Source: Lineolata rhizophorae
Lineage: Eukaryota > Ascomycota > Dothideomycetes > Lineolatales > Lineolataceae
NCBI GenBank assembly: GCA_010093515.1
Contig: MU001699.1
Location: 86,308-150,307 of the forward strand
Direction of reading: 5' to 3'
DNA: 64,000 bases
The notes below the pieces were generated by a model, which did no database searches, was not told the DNA's origin, and saw only the letters and a list, made by a program, of their open reading frames with translations. Within the stretch, counting starts at the first letter, position 1. Each line of letters opens with the position of its first letter. Made by a program: the position numbers and the translations under genes. This document shows, one piece after another, positions 21,658 to 31,851 of the stretch.

Positions 21658-24600
21658 TACATACGTAGTATGTATGTACCGGGATTCCGGAATGGTAGCT
21701 GGCCAATCATAACCCGGCACGCCGATTTAAAAATCTCGAGATAAACAATCCCCACCTCCCAAATCACACGTCCGCCGTCATTCGCGCACGCCCCATTCGC
21801 CCTCACCTTGAGGCTGAGGCTCACAACTCTCCCTACCCGGGCAGCCCTCCCACCTAGGTACATACACAGTAAGACCAGCCCATTCAGAGCCAAGCTCAGA
21901 AAGCTTGGCGAACTAGGCACATGTATGGCCGAGCGAGCTTCGCAGCGACCGCCCGCCCGTCCACCCCGCTATTTTTAGCCCGCGCACGCGCGCCGCGTCT
22001 GCGCGCCCTTCTTGGCCCCCTCTACCCCTGGCCCACCCTAGCCTAACCTAACCCAACCCAACCGCCAGCCGGGGACCCCCATGCATGATGCCTTCCCGCG
22101 TCGTGCGGCGCGCTGCGAGCGACGCGCTGGGTCCGCGGTGTGTATGTACGTAGGTACATGGGGTGGGTTCGCGGCTTGCGGAGGGACGTAGGTAGGTACG
22201 GAGGAGAGTACGGAGTATAGTGCTCCGATTGCGCGCCGTCGTACGCGCGCGCGTGTGCTTACCGCGCTCTGGAGATTGCGATGGCGCGGAGTGCGTTGCT
22301 TGCTGTAGAGGGAGGGCGAGTGCAGTGAGTTTGTACGGGCGCGCGTGCGTGGGCAGCGGCCGCGGTGCTCTGGCCGAGTTTGGGCATAGTTTATCTATGT
22401 ACTCCGTATCTGGGCTGGGGGGAAGGGGGGAGGAGGCTGGGGATTTGAAATGCGGACAACCTAGGGCAAACCGTTCCGGGTTCCGAAGGCGGCAAGTTGA
22501 CAGGGAGGGAGAAAGATGGAGGAATTACGACCTAGGTACGGAGTACGGAGTAGGTAGCTAAGGTTCTAACGAGCTCGTTCAAACTTCAGGGTGCAGCGGG
22601 ACTTTCAGGCGTGTGCCGTGCGATGGGTGGACTCAGTCCGGCCTTCCTGCGTCGGCCGGGGTGTGCAGTGGTTTCACGGTTGCTCGGCTGGGGAATTCGT
22701 CACAGTGCGCATGTTCCCCAGTGCGCTTTCGAGGGAAGGAAATTTCTGGCGAGCGGAAGAGGCGTGCGGGATCACGGCGGTCTCTCTCTGAGTCGGTCGG
22801 CTTTTGCTCCTACGTAGTACGTGGGAGTACGGAGTAAAATGACAAGGCCGGATAGGATTCCTCCCATCCCAGGCCGCCGGCGACGACAGACGGCCGCGGC
22901 CCAGCGAGCTTGGGCACCTGACTAGAGAGGAGGCTTGTACACCTAAAACGGCCCGCGGTTTGCTCCCAAAGATAGGCACGCAAACGATGTCTCGGCGATC
23001 GATCAGTCAACCTCGTCGAACGGGTCTCGTCAAGTCGGTCGTACGAGAAAACAGAATCAAAAAGGGAGGAGATGAAATGAAATGAGACGAAATCTGCTTT
23101 CGTCCATTTCATCCAAGCGGCGCGGAGTGCGCGCCCTCGTTGACTTATCAATAAACCGGGCCAACCGCCCCCCGGCTCTCGTTGCTGCGTGCTGCTGCTT
23201 GCTTCCTGCAGAGCACCGAGTACATACTACGCATGTACAGGTACACATCCCTGCCCTGCGTCATCCTACCGTCCGAGACGGGTACGGCGAGTACGAGGTG
23301 CCAAGCGCTTCAGCTGAGCGCGCGGGAGGCCGAGCGCGGGGCGGGCAGCCGAAGTTGGGCGGGCTCGAGTCGAGTCGACAGGAAAGAGCAATAACAGCGG
23401 GCTGGCTTTTCTTTCTGACGGCAGGCCAACTCACTTATACATATGAAGTGTTGAGCAGCCGGACGAAGAGGGCGCGCGCGCAACCGTACAGCATATCGTC
23501 ATCGCCTGGCGCAGTCCCAGGGACCGAACGAGGGGGTGACGGCATGGGTGCAAAAAGAGAAACAGCCCATTTCCTTTTGCTCCCCCCTATCCAGGCCACC
23601 TGTCGATCGAGCGCGCCCGCCGCGCGCCATCCGACGGAGGTTGACCCGGGTCGTGTCCTGGCAAGCCACGCCAGGCAAGCGGTTTTGGTGTTGCTTGGCC
23701 TGGGAGGGGGCTGTGACAAGGCGCAGGGATGAGCATCTTGGAACGACGGCGCGGGTTGGCTGGTCCGCCGGTTCGCGCCCCGGCTCGCGGGAAGGCCTGC
23801 GGCGTGGGAACCGGGGTTCGTCGCCCGGGATCCGAGCCAAGCAACGAAACGGAAAAGAGCCAAGTCCCTGAGGCGCAGGCTCCCTCCCCCCAACTCCCCG
23901 CCCCGGTCCCTCTCGTCTTTCGTCAAGCAAACAAGCCGCAGCGCCGAGGCCCCGAATCTTGTCTCGACGCACGCTGGTTCGACGGCCAAGCGAGCGCCTC
24001 TTTTTTCTTTTTGTAGGTACCTGTTGCTTACCTGAGGTCCCGTCGTGGCTGACGCCCCTCGGGGCCTCGACGAGGAGGGGCGGTGTCATCTTGCTCGTCG
24101 CTCACTCACTCCTCAACTCACCGTGCGTGCGGTGGTGCGGGCGGGCCGTCTTGGCGGCTCGCCAACTGGGTGTTCGTGGATGATGCAATAGCTTCGCGCC
24201 CGCTTAGAGATGCGTGATCCGCTTGACGCCTTCCGGCTTCAACTCGCCCACCGTCAACAGGTTGTCTCTCGAGTCTGAACGCCTCGGGCTCGATGATCGT
24301 CTAATGTTTTGCCCTTCTTGCTTTCGAACAGCGTCCAAATTGCGGGTCCCAAAAAACAAAAGGGGCGTTTCAAGTTTCCAACGAACGCCGCCCCAACGCC
24401 GTCGAAACATCCTGCAGCCTCCTTATTTTCTGCCTTTTCGGTACCGAGATGCGCGCGATGCAACGGTTTGGGCGAAGGGAAACAAAACCACCTCGTGATT
24501 TGAGGCAGGCCAGCCCCCCGGGTTTCTGTCGCAGCCTGCTCTCTCAGGCAGTCGCTCTCACAGAGATGGGAATTCAACCACCCAAAGCGCGCGTCCGAGG

Positions 24601-25648
24601 GTCCGGGGCGGCGTGGTCACGACCAAGCACCTCACTACCCATGTAGGTACGCACTCCGAGCTCGCTAGCCCTGCTAAGCTTCATATGGGCGAGCGCGGCG
24701 ACGGCAGGCAGGGAGATTCGGATCGACGCCCAGCCCCATCGTGGTGGGCCGGGCCCAAAAGTGCGTGCGGGACCCGCGTCGCGCGCTCAGTCAGTTGTGC
24801 GTGTGATTTGAAGAGCGGAAAAAGAGCAAAAGGTGAGAGACGAAGGCGTGGCGCCCGCGACGCCCTACTACCTAGCTAATCGGCTCCCCAAGATAGCTCC
24901 GGATGGCTGTGGTCATGATGGCTGCTGCCGCCTGGGCGTTCGCACGCACCCTCCCCTGTGTACTCCCCGGTGCGCGCCCACTAGCGGCGCTTGGCAGATC
25001 AGATTTGGCGGGACGAGGACGGGGGCTTTCTTACGGCTGCGCCCGCGGGCGTCCCGCCTCGGCCACTCAGCGCGTCTCGTCCTGCCCTGCGGATTGGGGC
25101 TCGTGCTGCTCTCGGGGCGCTGGCGATGCTGGGGGATGGGGGGGTTACCCCGGTCGTCGTGCTGAGCTTGACCGTTTGGACTTTGCTTGGGCTGACCCGC
25201 CAGGGCGAGCTTCGCGCACCCACCCCCAGGCAGCTCCAAGCCGCATATAGGGACCGCAGTCGCTCGTTTCTGTCCCGTCGTGTTCTGGGCTACTTTTCCT
25301 TTCCTCCTCTCGATATCTCCAATCCCAACTCTTCCTCCATCCCGTATCCACTACATTGTCCTCTCGTGTAGTGTGTTTTCGTGGCCCCGCCAATAGTAGC
25401 AGACTGAACCCGGATCTGCTATTGAGGCCACCGCCCGAAGATCGTGTTTAAAACCCCATCTCTACTACGGCAGAAGCAGGTGGGAGTGAAAAGAAACGTT
25501 CTCGTCCTTTCTATCCTCCCTCTTCCTCACCGCGTCTCCTCTTTTTCACACTCACTCGCCGAGTCTTTCACTTAATTTTTCAGTTCTTAAATATTAATTT
25601 CTCACTTCAAACCCTTGCTACGCTCCCTCGTTCGACTCCGCCATCACA
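21658..25648. promoter_or_regulatory. 4-kb GC-rich intergenic region upstream of the DHA2 transporter
   Basis: No frame here reads like a protein, although GC bias leaves many open frames on both strands. It contains a cluster of TACGGAGTA motifs (22,209-22,836, listed separately), several ACGTAGGTA-like strings, and a strongly pyrimidine-rich plus-strand tract at about 25,490-25,600 that probably marks the transcription start of the transporter gene. It may also hold an unseen noncoding RNA or 5' UTR introns. Confidence 0.45.
22209..22836. repeat. Cluster of TACGGAGTA / TACTCCGTA motifs
   Basis: Five copies within 630 bp: 22209-22217, 22400-22408 (reverse), 22537-22545, 22544-22552 (overlapping the previous copy) and 22828-22836. 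The related strings TACGTAGTAC and TAGGTACGGAG lie among them. The role is unknown; it could be a regulatory site or a dispersed short repeat. Confidence 0.7.
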
Positions 25649-27403
25649 ATGGCGTCCGAAGTCCCTTCATACTCGGCGTACAATCCCAATGGGAACGACT
25701 CACGAAACAGCTCCTCCAAGAACTCGCTCTACAAGTCCCGTCACATCTCACTCCAGGACCGCGTCGACTCAATAGCAGCCGAGTCGATGTACGACTATGG
25801 CGGCGACCCGTCCTTGCCCGACCTCCCCGCCGTCTACAAGCAGAACCGTTCCACCAGCTACATCCTCAACACGAATCAGTCGCGGCAGTATGAGCAGTAC
25901 GAGCCGGAGCAGATGGGCGAGCCGCCGTCGCCGACGGGGCCGAGCGGGCCCATGCTGCCCCAGCAGCAGATCCCCATGTCGACGACGCACGAGATCTTCT
26001 TCGTGGGCGTTGTCGCCATCTCGCATTTCATGACCCAGGCGGGCGTGGGCCAAGCGCTGGCCCCCATCGGCATCATAGGCGAGAGCTTCGGGACGCAGAA
26101 CCCAGGTGAGCTGGCCTGGTTCATCGCCGGTTACGCGTTGACGGTCGGCACCTTCATCCTTATCGGCGGCCGTCTCGGCGACATCCTCGGTCACAAGCGC
26201 ATGTTCACTTTCGGCTACGCGTGGTTCGGCATGTGGAGCGGCTACGCGGGTTTCGCCGCCTACCCGCGCAACCAGATCTTCTTCGACTTCGCGCGCGCTA
26301 TGCAAGGCATCGGCCCGGCACTACTCATGCCCAACGGTATGGCGTTGCTCGGCCGCGCCTACCCGCCCGGCATCAAGAAGAATATCGTCTTCAGCATATT
26401 CGGCGGCGTGGCGCCCGGCGGCTTCGTGGTGGGCGCCCTGAGCGGCTCCCTCTTCGGCCAGCTGCTCTTCTGGCCCTGGGCCTTCTGGTCCTTCGGCATC
26501 GGCTGCTTCCTGCTGGCGGCGCTGAGCCTGGTCGTGATCCCGAAGCCCCTGTCTGAGCGTCCCGTGCACCGCATGGGCTTCGACTGGACCGGCTCCTTCA
26601 CTGGTGTGTCGGGCCTTGTGCTCGTCAACGTGGCGTGGAACAACGGCCCGCTGTACGGCTGGGGCACGCCGCACGTCTATTTCCTGCTCATCATCGGCCT
26701 GCTGTGCCTCGTCGCCTTCGCCTGGGTCGAGTCGCGCGCCGTGAACCCGCTCGTGCCCATGCACGCGCTGTCCGGCACGACGGGCTACGTGCTGGCGCTC
26801 GTGGCGCTCGGCTGGGGCGCCTTCGGCATCTGGGTGCACTTCACGTTCCGCTTCCTGGAGGTGGTGCGCGGGGCGACGCCGCTGTCGTCGGTGGCGCAGT
26901 TCGCGCCGGCGCCCATCGCCGGGCTGGTGGCCGCCGGCCTCACGGGCTTCCTGCTGACGCACACGCCCGTCTCCTTCACCATGCTGGTCTCGATGATCGC
27001 GTTCTTCCTCGGCATCACGCTCGCGGGCACCATGCCGGCGCAGCAGGTCTACTGGGCCCAGATGTTCATCTCGGTCGTCGTCATGCCCTTCGGCATGGAC
27101 ATGTCGTTCCCGGCCGCCTCCATCATCCTGTCCAACAACATGCCGCGCGAGCACCAGGGCCTCGCCGGCAGCCTGTGCTCCACCGTCGTCAACTACAGCA
27201 TCTCGCTCGCGCTCGGCATCGCCGGCACCGTCGAGACCTCCGTCGTCGGCCACGACGGCGGCCACGACCCGGACACCATCGAGCAGGGCTTCCGCGCCGC
27301 GTACTACACGGGCATTGCGCTGGCGGCCATGGGCGTTTGCCTGGGCGCGCTGTTCTTCGTGCGCACGCTGCTGAAGGAAGGGTGGAAGGTCATGGAGCAT
27401 TAA
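25649..27403 (+). CDS. MFS transporter, DHA2 (14-TM) family, Atr1-like
   Basis: Single-exon 584-aa plasma-membrane transporter of the drug:H+ antiporter-2 type. Residues 1-110 are a Ser/Asn/Gln/Pro-rich cytosolic tail (NDSRNSSSKNSLYKSRHISL). About fourteen hydrophobic segments follow. The loop 2-3 signature GGRLGDILGHKRMF is clear, and GMALLGRAYPPGIKKNIVFS and ALSGSLFGQLLFWPWAFW resemble yeast Atr1 and other boron or aminotriazole exporters. The start is the ATG in the ACAATGGC context after a pyrimidine-rich leader. Codon use is strongly GC-ending, as for a well-expressed gene. It stands alone between large noncoding regions. The substrate is unknown; exporter of a toxic compound or of borate is the usual role of close relatives. 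Confidence 0.9.
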   Translation: MASEVPSYSAYNPNGNDSRNSSSKNSLYKSRHISLQDRVDSIAAESMYDYGGDPSLPDLPAVYKQNRSTSYILNTNQSRQYEQYEPEQMGEPPSPTGPSGPMLPQQQIPMSTTHEIFFVGVVAISHFMTQAGVGQALAPIGIIGESFGTQNPGELAWFIAGYALTVGTFILIGGRLGDILGHKRMFTFGYAWFGMWSGYAGFAAYPRNQIFFDFARAMQGIGPALLMPNGMALLGRAYPPGIKKNIVFSIFGGVAPGGFVVGALSGSLFGQLLFWPWAFWSFGIGCFLLAALSLVVIPKPLSERPVHRMGFDWTGSFTGVSGLVLVNVAWNNGPLYGWGTPHVYFLLIIGLLCLVAFAWVESRAVNPLVPMHALSGTTGYVLALVALGWGAFGIWVHFTFRFLEVVRGATPLSSVAQFAPAPIAGLVAAGLTGFLLTHTPVSFTMLVSMIAFFLGITLAGTMPAQQVYWAQMFISVVVMPFGMDMSFPAASIILSNNMPREHQGLAGSLCSTVVNYSISLALGIAGTVETSVVGHDGGHDPDTIEQGFRAAYYTGIALAAMGVCLGALFFVRTLLKEGWKVMEH

Positions 27404-28984
27404 AGTGAGGAGAGCGAAGGGAAAGATTGGGAATGTGGGGAGCGGGAATGGCTGTGTCACGATGATCAAGTGTTGTTTTTTTGGTTTTTGAGCTCATGCA
27501 TTCATTGGCATTGCGAGGCGTTGGCGGGCGTCTTGATTTTTAATACTACGAAGCGCAGTCGCGAGACTGACGGGCGTTTTCTTTTCCTTTGTGTCCCTTT
27601 TTCTTTTTGTTCGCCCTTTTTTTTTTAATTGTTTATTAACTACGGAGGGTCGTGGAAAGGATGAGCGCGTGTTCACGAGTTTCGGATGGCTCTATACTCG
27701 CATGTATTTTTCCACTGTAACCTCGCACGACCAAATATCCGACGAATCTCATAAAAAAAAACATCTATATTGCAAAGCCTGTGTGCTTCAGAAAATTTGC
27801 GGTGAGCATTCGAGGCTGTTTTCTCTTCACTTTTCCCTACTCCAATCTTCTAGAATAATTCACCACGTTTCGCTCGGCACGAAATGTGTGCCTGCGGCTT
27901 ATTAGCACAAGGTACCTACCTATACCCCAGTTTAGAACATCCACAACAAAAGACCGATTTCTGACAAAAGACATGGGAGGCTGATGGGGAAAGCCCCGTC
28001 GCACTCGGTCTTGGCAAGGTGGCTGAACGACGTTACTCGGACGGCTGCGGTGAGCAAGTAACTCTTTACCACCACGGAGTGATCGGGGCTCGCGCGGCGG
28101 CGGCGGCGCATTCCTTCATCATCGTAATCATAATCATCATAATCGTCAGCCTGGGTTGAGGGCGGGCAGCGGGCTTAGATCTGCCACCGATCGGGGCCGG
28201 CCTCATCACGGAGGGCGCGCGGTGTCAGTTGCTGCGGATGGATGATGGGAGGAGGTGGGATTGCGGCTGAGAACGAGGCTTGGCCCCTCCCCGCTCGCCG
28301 GGGCCTCCCCTGCCCCGGCGTGAAGGCCGCCGATTGGGCCGCCGCGGCCGGGGTGCAAAATGTCTTGGCCGCAAGCGACTTCACAGCGCGATCCGTGATT
28401 CTAGGTGCGCTCCCGATGTCTCTCGTCGCGGCTACGCTTTCCAGCGCACTTTTTTCTCCGCGTATGTAGCCTTCCTCCCGACTAGGGTTCGCAACGCCTG
28501 CCTTGCGTAATCTGTACCCCACAAGTTGGGGCTTGGCCCCCTCCTAGCTTGTTTCGGCGCCGCAGCGACGGCAACGACGACGACGATGACGACGACAGCG
28601 AGGGCCTGTGTCATGACGCTGGCAGCAGCAGTGCAGCTATCGCTGTTCCTTCCTTTCATTTCTCTTCAGCTCTCGCCCCAGGCGCTAAGTCCTTCATTCT
28701 TGCATTGTACTGAAACGCGACTTGTTCTTACTCTTCATCGCACGTCGTCCATCCCGAGGTTGGCCTCTCCCTTGCTGAATCCTAGGGTTTGCAGAAGCGT
28801 AGGAATCACAGAGGCATAGAATTTGGTGTAAATCTTAACCCAAAATAATTGGCAGAGCTCGGCTCGCTTGCCTATCGTAGAAGGGCTGCGGCGAAATGGA
28901 TCCGTGGAACGGAGGTGAGTTTCCACGGTAGAGTTTCGCGGGCCTGCCCTCCTATCGCTCGATCGTAACTGCATGTAGGAAATT
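27404..28984. other. Intergenic region downstream of the DHA2 transporter
   Basis: The first ~500 bp should be the 3' UTR. ATC/CAT-type triplet repeats lie near 28,115-28,150 and an ACG-triplet run near 28,570-28,595. No coding region is recognised. Confidence 0.45.
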
Positions 28985-30079
28985 GTGAATCACGTACCTA
29001 CCGGATTGAAATTGCATACGTATAAGGTAGACAACGCACGCAGCGAGGCTTTAATGCCCGGCTCTGCCTCCAAGTTCGCCACGCCCAACGCCAGCTCTGT
29101 GAACATTGGCCCCTTCTCGGTTATCTCGCCCCCTACTCTAGCAGCGGCCGCTAGTCGTAAGCAAAGGCGAGAGAGTATGGAGCCGCAACTGAGCAGCGGC
29201 AGCAGCGAAAAGCAAAAAATGGAACTCGAGCGCATTCAACAGAACGTGAGCCTGAATGTTGCCGACACATTGCAAGGGCCGTCCAAACAAGCTTGCCAAG
29301 CTATGCCGGGGGTCAAAGAACAATGGTATCAACTGTTGTAGAAGCTTGACAAGTTTATGCAGTCCGTAAGCCGTCGTATTGTGGGAACACACCGCAAAAC
29401 ATCCGAAAAGTACGTCAAAGAACGATTAGGTGTGTTCGGGGTCGTGCAATCTATAGAAACTTTACAATCGGCCTCCACTGGACCACCTGGATGCCGTCAT
29501 TTACCGGGACCTTATTCTTAGCCAATTTGTCCCAGATGACTGTTGCTTCGCAGCGGGTTTAGCCAACGCCGCACACGTAGTGCTAGTCTACTTTAGATAC
29601 ACCAACATTGCGTACATCTCCAGACTGTCTTTTGACCAGGGGCACGACATATTCTGATCGCCAGCTAACGGGTTTCTTGTACACAAAGACTTAGAAAAGG
29701 CCTTTGATGCAGGGTAATTTGTTATTGTTGTAGACAGTGACGATTCCGACAAGTTCAAAGTCATTGTCCTAGACGACGACTTGCTTTTCAAGGACCTTGC
29801 CGCGGAAGTTACTATTGAGGCATGTCTGTGGCACCTGGGCGAACTCAAAATGTGGGAGCGAGCATCTACATGGGATGGCTGAATTCCCTGGTGCACTTGA
29901 CCATAAAACAGAAGAGAAGTTCTCCATGGAAGTCGTGCAAGCTATTCAGATCTACGAGGCAGAGCGAATAATTGAAGGAAACGCAGATGACGAGGTAGAT
30001 AGTACGGGGATGAGGATAGCGAAGAGGAAGATGAAGACAGCGAAGGGGAGGACGAGAACTAGCCGGACTCTCCTGTAGG
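28985..30079 (+). pseudogene. Relic of an HNH-nuclease-domain protein gene
   Basis: A host-type gene decayed by several stops and frame changes. The first open part (28985-29341) is a polar tail, QRRESMEPQLSSGSSEKQKM. From 29,481 a second frame reads CCFAAGLANAAHVV, then after a stop SPANGFLVHKDLEKAFDAG and, past another stop, KFKVIVLDDDLLFKDL. This layout (Cys..TG-like..AH, then W-SPANGFLL-KDL-KAFDAG, then V-LDDDL) is that of the HNH_2 domain proteins common in fungi. The end has AIQIYEAERIIEGNADDEVD and a Glu/Asp-rich tail in another frame. No intact product is possible without correcting several changes. Such genes are often multicopy in fungi, and an active copy may lie elsewhere. Confidence 0.55.
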
Positions 30080-30255
30080 CGACTTTCCTACTGTGCAGAT
30101 ACAGTGATGGTGGAGAAAACTTGGCAAGTGAATCAAGGCTCAGCAAAGTCACACGGCCTAACTCTCCTGCCGTCGTATGTCCATACTATACCAAATTAAT
30201 ACCTAATATGATGATACATGCGTCTTTTCTCTTTAATATTTCCAGCAGACTCATC

Positions 30256-31086
30256 CTACACTTTCTTCCACTCCTCAAACTCCTCCTCCAAATGCCCCTT
30301 CATCTTCCTCCACCCATCCTCCATCTTCTTCCCGCACCGCCAACACCTCATCTCGGCCTTCAACCACCCATGTTTCCCCGGCCACCGCCGCTCGTCGTCC
30401 GCCGCCAGCGGCAGATCCGCCAACGGGACGAAGAACGGCGTCGAAAAGCTATTGTAGTGCTTCCGCGACTTGAGCGCGTCGGAGACGCGATCCGGCGAGA
30501 GGACGTGCACGTGCAGGTTCGCCATGGACGGGTGCGCGTGGACGCCGACCAGGACCTCGGCCGCCCAGTCCCTGCCCGGCGGCAGCTCGCGGGCCTTGCC
30601 CTCGGCCCTTTTCCCCTCGTGCTCGGCCTCCTCCTGCGCCTCCCCCTCTTCCTCCGCCCCCAACGCCTCCTCCACAGCCCGTCCCCGCGCCCTCTCCGCC
30701 GCCGACTCCGCCCCCCACAGCCGCCTCATCTCCTCGCCCACCCAGCCGCGCGCGCGCTCCGCCGCCCGCCGCACCTCGGCCAGGAAGGCGGCGCCGCCGG
30801 GCCCGGCGCCGCACAGCGCCTCGAAGGGGTGCAGGTGGGTGCGCGACGGGTCGCGCGGGAGGACCAGCAGGTGGATCGCCGACTTGGGGTAGCGGTCGCG
30901 GATGGTGACGGTGTGGGCGTCGTGGTGGACCAGCACCGAGGCCGGCATCGAGGCCGGGCGCTCGATGTAGGGCGCGAGGGCGGCGCGGGGGCCCGTGGGG
31001 GGCACGCGGGCTGGCGGTCGGGCGGAGGGGGATGGGGCGCTGGCGTTGGTGGTGGTGGAGTGGGCGAGGTTGCGCGAGGCGGACAT
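30256..31086 (-). CDS. HNT3: Aprataxin-like DNA-5'-AMP hydrolase (HIT + zinc finger)
   Basis: Intronless 276-aa protein. Aprataxin removes AMP from 5' ends left by abortive DNA ligation, in the nucleus. The HIT fold has the N-terminal strand LVHHDAHTVTIRDRYPKSAI, then HLLVLPRDPSRTHLHP near 75-90, and the catalytic triad stretch VHAHPSMANLHVHVLSPDR near 185-205 (H-x-H-x-H). The C-terminus has the zf-C2HE finger: CWRCGKKM near residue 245 and later GHLEEEFEEWKK. Between them a Glu/Ala/Arg-rich helical insert (AERARGRAVEEALGAEEEGE) is longer than usual. The start is the ATG opening MSASRNLAHS. It ends beside the HNH relic and lies head to head with the DHX57-like helicase across 765 bp. Confidence 0.92.
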   Translation of the reverse strand: MSASRNLAHSTTTNASAPSPSARPPARVPPTGPRAALAPYIERPASMPASVLVHHDAHTVTIRDRYPKSAIHLLVLPRDPSRTHLHPFEALCGAGPGGAAFLAEVRRAAERARGWVGEEMRRLWGAESAAERARGRAVEEALGAEEEGEAQEEAEHEGKRAEGKARELPPGRDWAAEVLVGVHAHPSMANLHVHVLSPDRVSDALKSRKHYNSFSTPFFVPLADLPLAADDERRWPGKHGWLKAEMRCWRCGKKMEDGWRKMKGHLEEEFEEWKKV

Positions 31087-31851
31087 TAGGGTCGTGACTG
31101 AAGCGGGGGGTGGGAGTGAGCGGTGAGCGAGGGCGGGCGACGACGCGTTGGAATCGCAGTTGGAGTGGAATTTACCGCTGTCTCAAAGTTGGTCACGTAC
31201 ATGCGTTGGCGGGTGGCTTTGTAGCTACTGTGGCGGGCTGGGTTGCGGCTTCCTTGCTCTGGTCTTGGAGCTCTTCCGTCGTCATGGCCTCTTCTGGCGA
31301 GGCGCGACTGCCGTCGGCGGCCATGATGCAGAAGGACCGTCGCTCGAGTTCAGTGGAAATGATCGGCGCTGGGCGATGACAGTCGGATCGCCAGGGCTAT
31401 CAGTTATGGGATGGACTGATTGACCTGATTCGGTATAGAGATACAAACTGGAATCTCCACCTGTTAGGGCTGTTTAAATTTTCGTTTTAGCTGGGCCTTG
31501 TTCGCACGTGTTCCTGCCAAAGCGTTCCGGTCAGAGTGCAGTGGCGTTGGTGGGCGTTGGAGCTCGGGGCCTCGCGCCGCCGCCCAATGCGCGCGACGCC
31601 AAGCAAACCTTAATTCAGCCCTACCGCAATTTTTGGCAGGTAGCCAAGGACTGCGGCGGGCCAAGCTGCCAACGTCTAACACGGCCGCCGTTCCTCCGAA
31701 AGCAATTTCCCCTCTTAGGACTATCCATGAAGCTTCTCTTCTCTGCTTCCTTTGTTAAACGTACGTGAGGCCCGCGCCGGCAGCCCGGAGGGAACAAACT
31801 GCGACGGCCTGCGGTCGGCCAGCCCAAGCGTCTTCGTCGCCCACCGCCGCG
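31087..31851. promoter_or_regulatory. Divergent promoter, aprataxin / helicase
   Basis: 765 bp between divergent starts, holding both promoters and leaders. Open frames inside are not protein-like. A short intron in either 5' UTR is possible. No specific site recognised. Confidence 0.5.

Noticed and set aside
23000-25400. Several 70-216 codon open frames
   Set aside because: Frames overlap on both strands with the same biased composition; none reads like protein.
26321-27469. 382-codon minus-strand frame opposite the DHA2 transporter
   Set aside because: Compositional shadow of a GC3-rich coding region, with an Arg/His/Glu/Gln mixture and no domain.
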